Source of the DNA: Anoplolepis gracilipes | Taxonomy: Eukaryota; Arthropoda; Insecta; Hymenoptera; Formicidae | Length of the DNA: 64,000 bases | Assembly: GCF_047496725.1 (NCBI RefSeq) | Contig: NC_132978.1 | Span: forward strand, 10,010,501-10,074,500 | Direction of reading: 5' to 3' | Notes under the pieces: generated by a model | What the model was told of the DNA's origin: nothing | What the model saw: the letters and a program-made list of their open reading frames with translations, nothing else | Database searches by the model: none | Shown here: piece by piece, positions 51,705 through 62,687 of the stretch | Layout: the number at the start of each line of letters is the position of its first letter | Numbering within the stretch: the stretch's first letter is position 1 | Position numbers and translations under genes: made by a program

Positions 51705-52409
51705 CCCTTGCCCTCCCCACGCCACAGCGCTCAAACAACCACCGCGTCTGTAACCCGAAAGTAAATCCTAACCACTGGCATCCCCCACGTCGCGCGATAC
51801 GCCCCTGTCTGCGCCGGTCATTCATCACTCTCGTCTAATAATCCTCTTTGCTCGTCGAGGTAACATTAATTGTGGCATGAGATGCATCGCGCTGAATGCA
51901 GCGGACACGCGTCGAGATGTGCCCCGAACGATGATGATCGATACTCCGCTTTTTTTCGCGGTTTTCACTTTAGTCTGGATTATGGTGCTTCGGTATCTTT
52001 TATTTCTTGTCATCTGTAACAGCCGCGTTTAAGATTGAATGGTGCTCATCCAAGTCCTTTGAACGGTCGCTTTTACGCTCGACAGTTTTAACGTTATAGC
52101 CTTGACCGAAATTATGGGGAACGTTTGATAAATTATGGTAAGTCAAACTAGTCACTCTGAAAATATCAAATTATGGTAGATATTAAAATCTAATAGAATT
52201 AAAATATAGAGTCATAAAAAGGTTTCTTTTAAATTTATTGTAAAGTTTAAATATACAAATAAACTAATTAATTTGACTTACTTGTGATTTATTAAAAGTG
52301 CAACATAATTTCTTATTGTTAGCAAATTATTTCGCACAAATAATTATCAGCATTCGCAGCACTTGACAAAATTAAAAATAATGGTAAAATATAAAAATAA
52401 CTTTACACA

Positions 52410-52410
<1 letters not shown>

Positions 52411-52442
<32 letters not shown>
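52411..52442. repeat. (AC)16 microsatellite
   Basis: Sixteen uninterrupted AC units. Confidence 0.95.
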
Positions 52443-52444
<2 letters not shown>

Positions 52445-54842
52445 TCGAGTCAGTATTTTCATTGTAAATTATAAAATTATAGCGGTTTATTTTTTTGCAC
52501 ATGGATTAATGATTGTATTTAAGATCTTTTCTTTCTTTTTTCTCTCTTTCTCTTCGTGTTACATTTCGGAGGGAATGAGAAATTGCGAGCAATGGTTCGG
52601 AACAGGTTCTATTCCGTCTTGCGTTTTTTCGCGTTTGTTCCCTACGTTATTTTCAATTCTGGAAATGTTTTTTGTAACGAACGTCCGTCGTGAGACATAT
52701 TTATCATTATCTTCATGTTCTTCTAAAGTTCCTGAAAAAAAGAGGAAATGAAAATATCGCCGATATTAACCCGCGAATTTTAACCATCTCTTCATATCGC
52801 TCGTATTTATTTTACGGTAGGCAGGAGATATCGGAATATATGCGATATGAAGAAAATTTCTATCTCAAGCCATCTTTGCAAAATAAATTATTATTGCGAG
52901 AATTCTCGTATAGGTTTTGCCTGCTTCGAAATATAAACTCATATAACAGAGGAAACAGTATTCCAGCGTTGCAGACGAAAATTGACAATGTATTTGCATA
53001 TGATACTAACTTCTTTACAAGTTTCCATAAATTCTAATTTATACTCGAAAATATTCTCGCTGGTTTATTGCATGACATAATAGAATATTTAGCCGCGATA
53101 CTCGTGTGAATTCAATGCTCCATTTGTTCGTGGCCGATATTTGATACCTGTTCGTAGACATGGAATATTATTCCGTGTATGTGACAGGTGCACATCATAC
53201 GTTTATGGAAGAGGCTCTCTTCGCTTTTTCGAATGAGAGCAGAGATTCTATGCGTAATTCCACCTGCTGTAAAGTGACAGTGACGACGAGTCACGTCTCG
53301 AGGAGTGTAAATTTGCAGATTAATATTCGAGACATTTACCTTAACTCTTCTGCGTGATTCGGCCCATTTAATACCTATAATTCTATATCGGTAATAGTTC
53401 AGAATTTCAACTCAATTCCATGACCCATAAACCCGGTAAGTCTGGGAACGACGGTCAGCTCGACCGACAGCAAAAAAGTACCACAACGGTGTCTCATTAA
53501 CGCGTGCGTATCCCACTTTGTGAAGAGGTTCCCTAGTAGCGTAGCCACGTTGACGCGGCTCAAAGGGTGCGAAATAATTGAGACTCTCTCGAGGGAACGG
53601 GAGAGAGTGCGGACGATCACGGGAAAAGAGAGCGGAAAGCCTTTCGAGCGAGAGCGTATCGCACGAGAGTCATCATCTTCCGCCTATATCGACCATATCC
53701 GTGCGTACATCTCTCGTTTTTCACTCCCCCTCGTCAGCTGTTCTCCCCTGGAACCCTTGCGTATTTCCATGGATGATACCCCGCAGTGCGTTTGAATGCT
53801 CCGCGACGCTCCAACCTCCGTAAACACGCGTGATTCGTCCCTTCATAAAGAGAGAAAGAGAGAGAAAAAGTGCAAGAGCCAGACACGCGGATTGCGGAGA
53901 TGGCTCTCCCCGGCTGGATTATAAAAGGAAAAAGATTTACAACCCTCGTATGAGATTCATATACACTTCGCACCTACCATCGCCTACGGGTGGCATCAAA
54001 GAGTACGCGCCGTCCCCTTTTCTCTCAACATTCCTTCTTCTTCAGAATTGAATCTCTGTTTTTCGCCTTTCCGCGCCGGAAAGTGCCGAGACGAGGGAGC
54101 GTTGATGGCATGAACAAGAAATATCCCTGTCGTAATCGAACCTCTTTCTGCTTCTGCCTCTAAAATCGAAGATGAAGGGAAAATACTAAAACGAGAATTG
54201 TACGTAATGATTTTAAAATAGTGTTGCTGTGTATAATATTAACGCGTAAAAAATGAATATATACGACATGCTGTTTTTCTATCCGACTGCCGGAACGAAT
54301 TCTGCATGGTGGTTGCTTTTCTTAATGAGTGTCAAACTACCCTTTTTCCCCTCGAGAATTGGAGAAACATTTGAGCTTGTCACAGCAATACTGTAGCCGA
54401 AATAACGGCCAGCATTGACAGTCGAGCTTGTTTGATCTGCCTTGTGTCAGTCCTGCTTCATTTCGATGAAGTAATAAATCTAAAAAAAATATTATAGCAT
54501 TTTGTATGAAAAATTTAAGACTAAAAGATTATAGATTTCTCATTATTTATCTATAAAATAGAAAATGTCTTTTGTAGCATAAAAGAAAATATAATATATT
54601 TAAGTACAAAACATTTTATTCTTTTTAAATTGCAAGGAATAACATGTGCTATTTAATGAAACCTTTAAATCATTATTATTATTATTTAGCATTTTAACAC
54701 GACAAGTTTAAAGAACAGATGTTTCACGTAATTTAAGTTAAATACATAAAACCTGTCCTGTCATAAATCACTATATATTCTTTTATTCGACTAGAATATT
54801 CTGCATCGAGTTTACGTGGATAATAGTATAAAAAAAAAAAAA

Positions 54843-56466
54843 GAAACGTATTCAGGCAAAATTTTTGTCACTGTAAGCGCAAAATCCCCTGACTGACCGC
54901 GGCGAACGAACACGTTTCTGCATAGAAAGAGGAATGGACAGTCGCTCCAAAACTCACATCTCGCGAGCGAGCGGCATAATACCGTCGCATAGCCAGCAAG
55001 AGCCAAAGAACCCGAGACTCGCTGACAAAGAGAGAGAACGAGAGATACACATATACGGGACAGCGCAAAGATTCGTCCGACTTCGTGCAAGTCCGCTGAC
55101 GCTCGGCGCTCGGCGCTCGAGCCGCCGGCGCCGCCGACGACCGAGTCTGCCGACGCGAGACGAACGGTTCGCTCGACAGACGCGTCCGCGACGCCGAGCA
55201 GCGAGGTTGCGTTTACTCTTTAGTCTGCCAACTAAAGAGAGAATTATATCTCGCGGACATTCGCGTCCTATACTCTAACTTGGCCTAATGGTCATCGTCG
55301 CGAGAAATCGATCGTCGTAATATCGATGCAATAGTAGTGTTTCGTCGCGCGCGTTCGTTCTTCGACAGATTCCTCGCCGGCCGGAAACCTTCTTGGAATT
55401 CCGTGGGAATCGTCGCGAGTGTGACTTTGAAAGTGTTTATTCGACGCGTCGTCAGTATAGAGGATACTGTACAGTGTTTGTGCCGAGAGGGATAATATCA
55501 TTCTAATATTGTGGGATTCCAGTATACCGATATCAGTGAGATTTACGCTGTGTGCAACTAATTCTAAGATCTGCGTTCAACAAGCTCCGCATTTCGCGTT
55601 TCAACGGATATGTGGAAGTTTGAGAGTTTCTCTTAAGGTGCGCTTAAAAAGTATGAAAGTTATGAATCTGCCGATCTAGCATTGTCACGGAATATTCATT
55701 TTACGCATGTTCTGCATTCCCGAGACTACTACTAGCCACCGAGAATCGGCTTTCGCTTTAACATATTGAGCGCTGTCGCGTGCCTTCGCTGTATCGAATG
55801 ATCGACGGCGAGCGACGGGTAGCTTCGCGCTCTGCAACGATTCCTACCAAGAACACCGCCGTAGCGTTTCGCGTTTGTGTAGCGTGTCGTAGCAGCAACC
55901 GCGTATCGGTATCGTCTCTGTATAATTTCCGAAGAATCTCGGAAGAAAAACTGAACCAATGAACGGTCTAGGCAACTGTGCTCCGGGCGAGAGAAACACA
56001 GGCTGGATCCATGGAACCGGCGCTATCATCTCGGATACCATCGACAACGACGCGCCGAGAAAAACGAATCGCGTCTGATCGCTCCAGCTTAGATACGTGT
56101 GAAATCGAATCCTCGTCGATACATTGAATTTACGATAATTTTTTTTTTTTTTTGTCAAATATTAAGAATCGTTGTAAAGATCATTGGATTGGATTATTTG
56201 GAATGACGGTGTGAAAGCAACGGAAATTCTCTTGATAAGTAAAGTGGATAAGGAGGCGTCGCAGAATCAGTCGATTCGTCGACGAAAAAAAACAACGGTC
56301 AAAGTGGAGTGTGCATGTGGCGGGGGTGCGATAGTGGTGGAAGAAGTAGGTGGTCGTTGTGGACGACTGCAACGAGGTCGCGGGCGAAAGTGCAACGAGT
56401 GCTTCTGGTGGTTATTGTCGAATCCGAGTGCCCGTGGTGACGGTGTTAGTCGTCCACGTTGTTACC
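54843..56466 (+). promoter_or_regulatory. Likely promoter and 5' leader of the ephrin gene
   Basis: This stretch directly precedes the ephrin start codon and is much richer in GC and CpG than the AT-rich DNA before it, with a peak at about 55080-55200 (repeated GCTCGGC units and CGGCGCTCGAGCCG, a near-palindrome). TCAGT initiator-like matches occur at about 55452 and 55527. It holds several short upstream ORFs. Where transcription starts, and whether an untranslated exon is spliced here (a T15 run at 56139-56153 precedes an AG at about 56165), cannot be decided from sequence alone. Confidence 0.5.
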
Positions 56467-56585
56467 ATGGTTTCCACGTCATTCGTAACTCTGGTGTTCC
56501 TCGTGTGTCTACAAACGGTACTACTGTCGACTGTGAGCAATTGCGCCAAGACGATCAGCATGTACTGGAACACCACTAATTCCAT
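56467..56585 (+). CDS. Ephrin, first coding exon (partial gene)
   Basis: Ephrins are membrane-bound ligands of Eph receptor tyrosine kinases and act in contact-dependent guidance and sorting of neurons and other cells. The exon encodes 39 complete codons and two bases of the next. Residues 1-24 are a signal peptide with a hydrophobic core (FVTLVFLVCLQTVLL), cleaved probably near SNC-A. The mature start AKTISMYWNTTNS matches the N-terminal strand of the ephrin receptor-binding domain, where the WN(S/T)(S/T)N motif is conserved. NTT at residues 35-37 is an N-glycosylation sequon. The ATG lies in a good context (TTACCATGG) and the frame has a stop at 56347-56349 with no other in-frame ATG. The exon ends at AT|GTAAGT, phase 2, so the split codon is probably Ile, as in ephrins where an aliphatic or basic residue then Phe follow. 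The cupredoxin-fold core and the membrane anchor must lie beyond 64000. Identification rests on a short stretch and on memory of the family, so it is strong but not certain. Confidence 0.75.
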
Positions 56586-56591
56586 GTAAGT
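56586..56591 (+). other. Splice donor GTAAGT of the ephrin exon
   Basis: A perfect consensus donor. Reading through it would give an in-frame ATG then TAA at 56587-56589, so splicing here is required for a functional ephrin. Confidence 0.75.
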
Positions 56592-57804
56592 GCTCAAATG
56601 CGTGTAATCTTAATTGCGATCCTAACAATTGATCATATTAATTCTCGAGTGAAGGTTTTTTTAAACGAAAGAATGCGAGAGAATTTTCTACGAATTTGTA
56701 ATCTCGTTAGTTTGTTCGATACGCAACGCAAAGGATATTGGACGGGAAAAATGAAAAAAGTTTGGTGAGAATTCGTGATTAACTTACTATAGTGAACTTG
56801 TGGAAGATGCGAAAAGAATAATGAATTAAGTCATACATGCGGCAGAATTTTTTTTCTTGAACAATCTCATTTTATGAAAATTCCTTTTTTAACAAAATAT
56901 AATATTCGGAAATTTTGCAAAATTGACTATAAAATCAAGATTTTACTAATGAATCTTTTTTTTTAATTAAAATTATATTGAAATTTTAAAATTATATTAA
57001 TTTAAAATTATATTGAGCGGAAAATCATATTCGGTGAAATATTAAAAATTCTCACATCACATATTTCATTCTAAATGTGACATTTCGGATATTAATTTTA
57101 AATATGTTATAAAAATTTGATAATGTCGTTCTTACAATTAATATTAAATATACAGTAAAAAAAAAGTCTCGTAACATATTCAACAAAGAATAATATATAA
57201 ACACAGCTACATGTAAACTGTAAATGGACAAACTCAACGTATCCGCTCTTCCTACTGATATCGCTTAGAAATATCCGTTAAGCTCGAGACCTCATGACAG
57301 ATCTTTTCCTGGCATTTTTCTCTGCCATCGCCCCAATGTCCCAAGTTCCAATCTTTTCTCTTGTCGTTAGCGACAAGAATCGCGCGGGCGAAGAGAACTA
57401 TACGTGCATTTGGCGCGTGTGCCAAGACGTTTAAGGTCGCCTGTGTGTATGCTTGCAAGCGAGCAAGCGAGCATTTTACCGGCAAATCGATTTCTCACGG
57501 CGGAACCGGCGTCGTCGTTTCGAATAACAGCCACCCTCTTGCTCCCTTGCTTGATTCTCGCTCCATTCACTTCCGGCGTGCTTTTATCCTGCCGGGCGTG
57601 GTATCATCGCCTCTGCCAAAATTGCGGCAGCAGCGCCGCATATGTGTATGTACGTACGACTTTAATGCGCTGGCGAATTGGCCGATCCCGGTCGTGGCGA
57701 GGATTTCCTTCGTGACGTCCAAATTGCAGATCGTGGAGAAAAAGAGAGGCGGAAGCGACGTGTCAGAAGCGCGGGATTATGGCAGGCGCAATATCGTAGC
57801 CGAT

Positions 57805-57809
57805 GTTGC

Positions 57810-57845
<36 letters not shown>
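57805..57845. repeat. (CTG)n-type trinucleotide repeat
   Basis: About thirteen GCT units with one GTT interruption, inside the ephrin intron. It would read as alanine on one strand and glutamine on the other but sits in no supported coding frame. Confidence 0.9.
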
Positions 57846-57848
<3 letters not shown>

Positions 57849-57959
57849 CGCGAACGTGCTGTATAGAACACTCGATGCAAATCGGAGGAAAGTTCGTTGT
57901 AACGGTAGTGGTAACCAATCCTGTGATTGACGCAAGAGAAGTAATTTCGTAACTAAAAG

Positions 57960-58090
57960 TCCAGAACTTTTCGATATCGAAAATTCCGCAGTTGAAAGTT
58001 GAGAATTTCTGAACTGCGAGCCGAAAATTTCGGAACCGTGAGCTTGAAAGTTAGAAGTTAGAAATTGAAAATTTCTGGCAGTTGAGATAT
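57960..58090. repeat. Diverged local repeat built on GAAAATTTC/GAACTG
   Basis: Motifs such as GCAGTTGA, GAAAATTTC and GAAAGTT recur several times with variation, including the near-palindrome CCGAAAATTTCGG. It looks like an old, decayed tandem array. Confidence 0.4.
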
Positions 58091-58292
58091 TTCAATAGTT
58101 TTATACACACGTGAACAATCTCGAATATATTGAATTTTGTTGTTCTCAATATGTCGCAAGTTTCGAAATGTGCAAATTTTCGAAATTAAGAATTTATAAT
58201 TTTATTAAGCAATGTTGCCAATTTTGTTTAATCCCAAAATATGTAAAGAGGATATTGTTTTATTCAAACGAATAATCTTTCTGTAATAGGAT

Positions 58293-58311
58293 TATATATA
58301 TATATATATAT
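58293..58311. repeat. (TA)n microsatellite
   Basis: About 19 bases of alternating TA. Confidence 0.88.
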
Positions 58312-59280
58312 CTTTGTGTATTTGATGTGGAATGTTTTTGGCAGTAATTGATCGATATACATAAGAACGGCTAAACACGACTTGTCTAATCGAGAATAAC
58401 GACGCAAAACTGCAACGAATCACGCATGCATGTATATATGTATATGTACGCGTGTGGATATGTAATATTGTGACCGACTTTGTAGCTGAACTCCTGTCCG
58501 CTTGCTTGCATAACTATACGCAGTAAAGTTAGCTGTCTCGCAGTCTCGTAACGTTTCTTTTTTTGGAAACACGGACCTTATATCGTACCTCGTTAACCCC
58601 GACGATTTCTTCTGTCTAGTGTGAAGCGGTTTGCGTAATTCGCGACAAACTTTTTTTTTGTTTTTTTGTCCTCGACGACGAGAGATATGTCTTGCCGACT
58701 ATATTTGCTCGTGCTACCTGTATTTCGCATCTCGAATCTGCCGATCTCCGAGTCTTAACGAGTGTGAACATCCGCATTTTTGCGTTATAGAAGCGTAAGA
58801 AGCCGGTTAATTTCTTTCTTGACATGAAATAACATCGATTAACGACCGCAGTCAATGACATCAATTAACGTTTGATCATTTCAACTACTGCTTTTAATGT
58901 CGCATCGAACTTCGATAACACGCATATTGATTTCCTTATTTTGAATTATATTAAATGATCTAAAAATCTTACATATCTCTAATTATCCAGTAAGAAGACA
59001 AATGTCCGTTTCTTCGCTTTCAATCGCGATTACGAACTCACATCCTGTTGATGTCTTTATAATTGCATCTGTCGCTTGATTTCGCTTAACAGGATAATTT
59101 TTTTTATTTTCAATATGCTTTAATTTCGTGGTCGTGTGTCGCTGGCATAGCAAAATCCAGACATTCTATTCTCAGCTTACGAAGACCCGTCAAGTCAATC
59201 TTACCCTGACCTGACTTTGACGATCATGCATGCATTACAAGCCGGTTACAGTTTCTCGGTGAGCAAGCGAATGCGTGAAT

Positions 59281-59299
59281 CAGTGAGTGAGTGAGTGAG
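59281..59299. repeat. (GTGA)4 repeat
   Basis: Four GTGA units inside the ephrin intron. Confidence 0.8.
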
Positions 59300-60887
59300 C
59301 GTTGCACGCGTTCTCGCGTACGTGAATCCATTTCGCGCAGGAGAGGGACGCTGTCAGGCCGTCTTCCTCGTAGGGCGTATGAAGGGGCAATAAAAAAGCG
59401 CGTGCACCTTCTTCACGAGGCTCGAAAAAAAGAGTCCCAAGCATGCAGCGAGGAGAGGGGACATGACAAGGCGCAAAAAAGGCGCCCGGGCAAAACGGGA
59501 GGTCGTAAATCTCGGCCTCTTATTGGGAAATCGAAATTCGTTTTAAGAAAGCTATCGCGGCCGCTAGTGAGAAAAAGAGAGAGAAAAAAAGAGACAACCG
59601 ATGCCGCTTGATTATCATAAATCTGCTTCCGCGATGATCGCAGCAACTATCGAATGAAGCGTGAACTCCGACGTTTACTGCCTGTTCGAGAATGGATCGC
59701 TCGAAAATGATTGCTCCTCCGTAAGCTTTGTACGGTTTATTAAAAGAGGAAAAGAAAAAAAAAAAAGAGAACTCGTGAAGTATGTTCTCGCGCGTTGTGC
59801 AAATGGTGACAGCGTCCATTATGAGAGCTATATCGTGCTCCGTTTTTTTAAATCGCTATGTCAGAAATACGCAGGCGAGAATTTTCTCTTTTTTTTCTCT
59901 CAAGACACTACGATGTAAAGTAATACACTTCCGTGATTCTCTCTTTTTCTCTCTTTCTTCGTCTCTGTGTCACTTTTCACACGCGAACGAGCGAAAAACA
60001 GGCGAAAACGAGAAGTCGTGGCATTTCGCCGTTGGAGACTTCAATGCTAACAACGAGATCCGCGTTCCTAGATTATTGAACTCTCTGCCTCTTCTTCTAT
60101 CTCTCCTCTCTCTCTGCTCTATTGATATCGCAGTTGATTTTATCGGATTCAATAACAGCAACAACTAATGATAATAATTTGACGATATTAAAATTTATTC
60201 TTTTTTTTTACTATACTTTTTTTACACACTCAATCTTTTTTTCTTTTTGAAAAATTTGAAGATATGCCTGCTTTTTGTTTATTTACATTTTTGATTTACA
60301 TTTCGATAAGAATATTGCTATATTACACAGTACCAATAACACCGATATTATAAAGAAAATCAAAATTTTTAAAAAGCGTATTTATATTTTTGTACAGATA
60401 TAATGCTTTTTTTATCGAATGCTGACTTTTTACAACGTTTTTTACAATGTTTATATCATCACGATGAAACAATGATATCCGTGACAGCTGTTACAACATC
60501 TTTTCGAGTTTTTTTTCTGCATATGATAACCCAGTAGATATAATCGATATCTTTATATAAATATCAGGTTTCAAGTCTGGCGACATACTTTATTCCAATA
60601 TTAGTTTTTTTGTTTGATTATTACGTTCGATATGCCAGACCTCGACGTTGCGAACAATCTTAATGAATAGCGAATGTTTGGCTTGATACCAAGCAGCTAA
60701 CAAGTCGAATACCCAGAACTCGTGACCGTAACCTATTCGTCATATCGTTGGAATTGCCAGTGTCGAAATATGCTTAGTAGGTGGATTTATATATGCATCA
60801 TTGTATAGAGCCGACTGGCCACATCATTCGAAGAATTCGTGCAGTGAATTCTGCAACTATACACATGTGTATCTCTCTTTCGCTTTA

Positions 60888-60890
<3 letters not shown>

Positions 60891-60961
<71 letters not shown>
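60891..60961. repeat. (CT)35 microsatellite
   Basis: Thirty-five uninterrupted CT units, the longest dinucleotide tract in the window, in the ephrin intron. Its complement is an array of GAGA motifs. Confidence 0.97.
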
Positions 60962-60969
<8 letters not shown>

Positions 60970-62660
60970 TGTTCCGTTTCTCGGAACACGCGTGACAACG
61001 TCAACAAAATCTCTCGCACAATATAGATAACATCATATAAATAATCTGATACTTTGAGGACCGTTACACTCGTATACTAAATTAATGTTTTGGTTAAATT
61101 TGTATCATAAGGCAATTTTTTCTCAGATTTGTAAAATTACTAAACAACGATCTCTGTCAGAGGAAAGTTATTAATTAATTTTCCACGAAAATGCGGTTAC
61201 TCGTTACACTTTAGCCCACGGATCCCGTTATTAAATTGCCATGGTACACACGAGAGAAGGTACGGTGAGAAGTTCGTTTTTGAAAGCCGCAGAAGCTTCC
61301 TTCTATTATCTACCTTCGTACCTACAGGTACCGTGGCGCTTTACAGCACCGAGTATTAAAGCAACATCGATTTACAGCCACCGCAAATCAGCGGTTTCCC
61401 GAGGAAACTAGTACCTTCCGTTCCTGAGGATTGAGAATTCGCTGGTCGATTCGTGGAAATAACCCATTGCTTGGGCGCGCTACCGTCATAGCGAATCACG
61501 CGGAAATCGACGGATGTTTCAGTCACGACGAGCCATGAACGGCAGCACGTAGGCGTAAAAATACTCATATCGGAATCTTAATCGCCATTACACGAACGTT
61601 GCTTGTCGCCGTAAATCTTAGATATCGCATTAAACGCCGATTGCACGAACAATATTTTATAATTCAATCATTTTGAATTATAAATTCAATAAATTATATA
61701 AATATGTACTTTTTAATCGCGTAAAGTGAGAGAGATAAAGAATTAATCTATTGCTATTTAACGGGAATTGATGTACGAGTGAAATAATTTTTTTTAAATA
61801 TCTCACGAACACAAAAATTTCCCGTTATCGTTTGACAAAATATACATTGTAATAGCGGATAAATCATTCACAATGGCTAGAAGATTAAAGTTTTCTCATT
61901 TGAACTTTGACCGCGGAACTCGGTGCCACCAATCACCTTTCTTTGACGCTTATTAGCGAAAGCAGGTCAGCTGGAATACGACAGCGAGTTCGAAGAAGAT
62001 CCAATGTAGCACGCGAATGCTGCGCGTCACCGGTAGCTTCGCACCGTGGGCTATGATTACGAGAGCGGTGTGAAATCTCCTATACACGGACGCGCGTCCC
62101 TTAAATCGACGGCTTCCCCGAGCAAAGTAACGCCTATCTTCCGTCTTGAAAATTGAAAATTCCTAGGTGAATTCGCAGCGATAATTGTGACAGCCGCCGC
62201 ACGTTTTGCATTTCAAATGATTCGAACGCGAAACAAAAAGGTCCGTACAATTACTGTGGTTATAGCGAGAAATAAAAATCTAATTGAACATACACACGCT
62301 ATATCGTTAAAAAGAGATGACCTATTTTAGGACGAGTACGGTGAGCAGCGTGAAGTCCGAGAGAGGTGAGAACGGTCGGCGCGAGCGCGACTTAACGAGC
62401 CGCAAATTAATTATTCATCATTAAAGTCTAACAGGCTGTCATGTCGAGCCGAGGAAAACGAGAAGCGAGACGCCGTGGCGACATTTACGAGTACGCGGAC
62501 AGCGCGTAAATATCTCCGTGAACTTGCGAGACACTTTCTTTCTGTCTTACGGTGTCCTTCGTGTTAATTCTTTTGGATCGAGCGACGGAGGGCAATATAT
62601 GCCGGCGGACACGACTGGTCATTATAAACTCGTTTAGAGGCTTATTTATCCGTGTAATAC

Positions 62661-62687
62661 TTTTTTTTTTTTTTTTTTTTTTTTTTT
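62661..62687. repeat. Poly-T run, 27 bases
   Basis: Uninterrupted T run in the ephrin intron with no flanking duplication. Confidence 0.95.

Larger units (their letters stand above)
51381..54842. other. Mixed non-coding region
   Basis: GC-richer parts at 51430-52130 and 53400-54160 flank AT-rich DNA. Frames at 52509-53037 and 53520-54051 are unrecognised. A CT tract, an AC tract and a 13-base A run (54830-54842) are present. Confidence 0.45.

Noticed and set aside
56184..56579. A 131-codon frame overlapping the ephrin exon
   Set aside because: It contains no ATG at all and is a shadow of the CpG-rich leader and the ephrin frame.
57361..57930. A 189-codon open frame with an alanine run
   Set aside because: It has no ATG, the alanine run is the CTG microsatellite, and the opposite strand is also largely open. 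It lies in the ephrin intron and resembles no protein.
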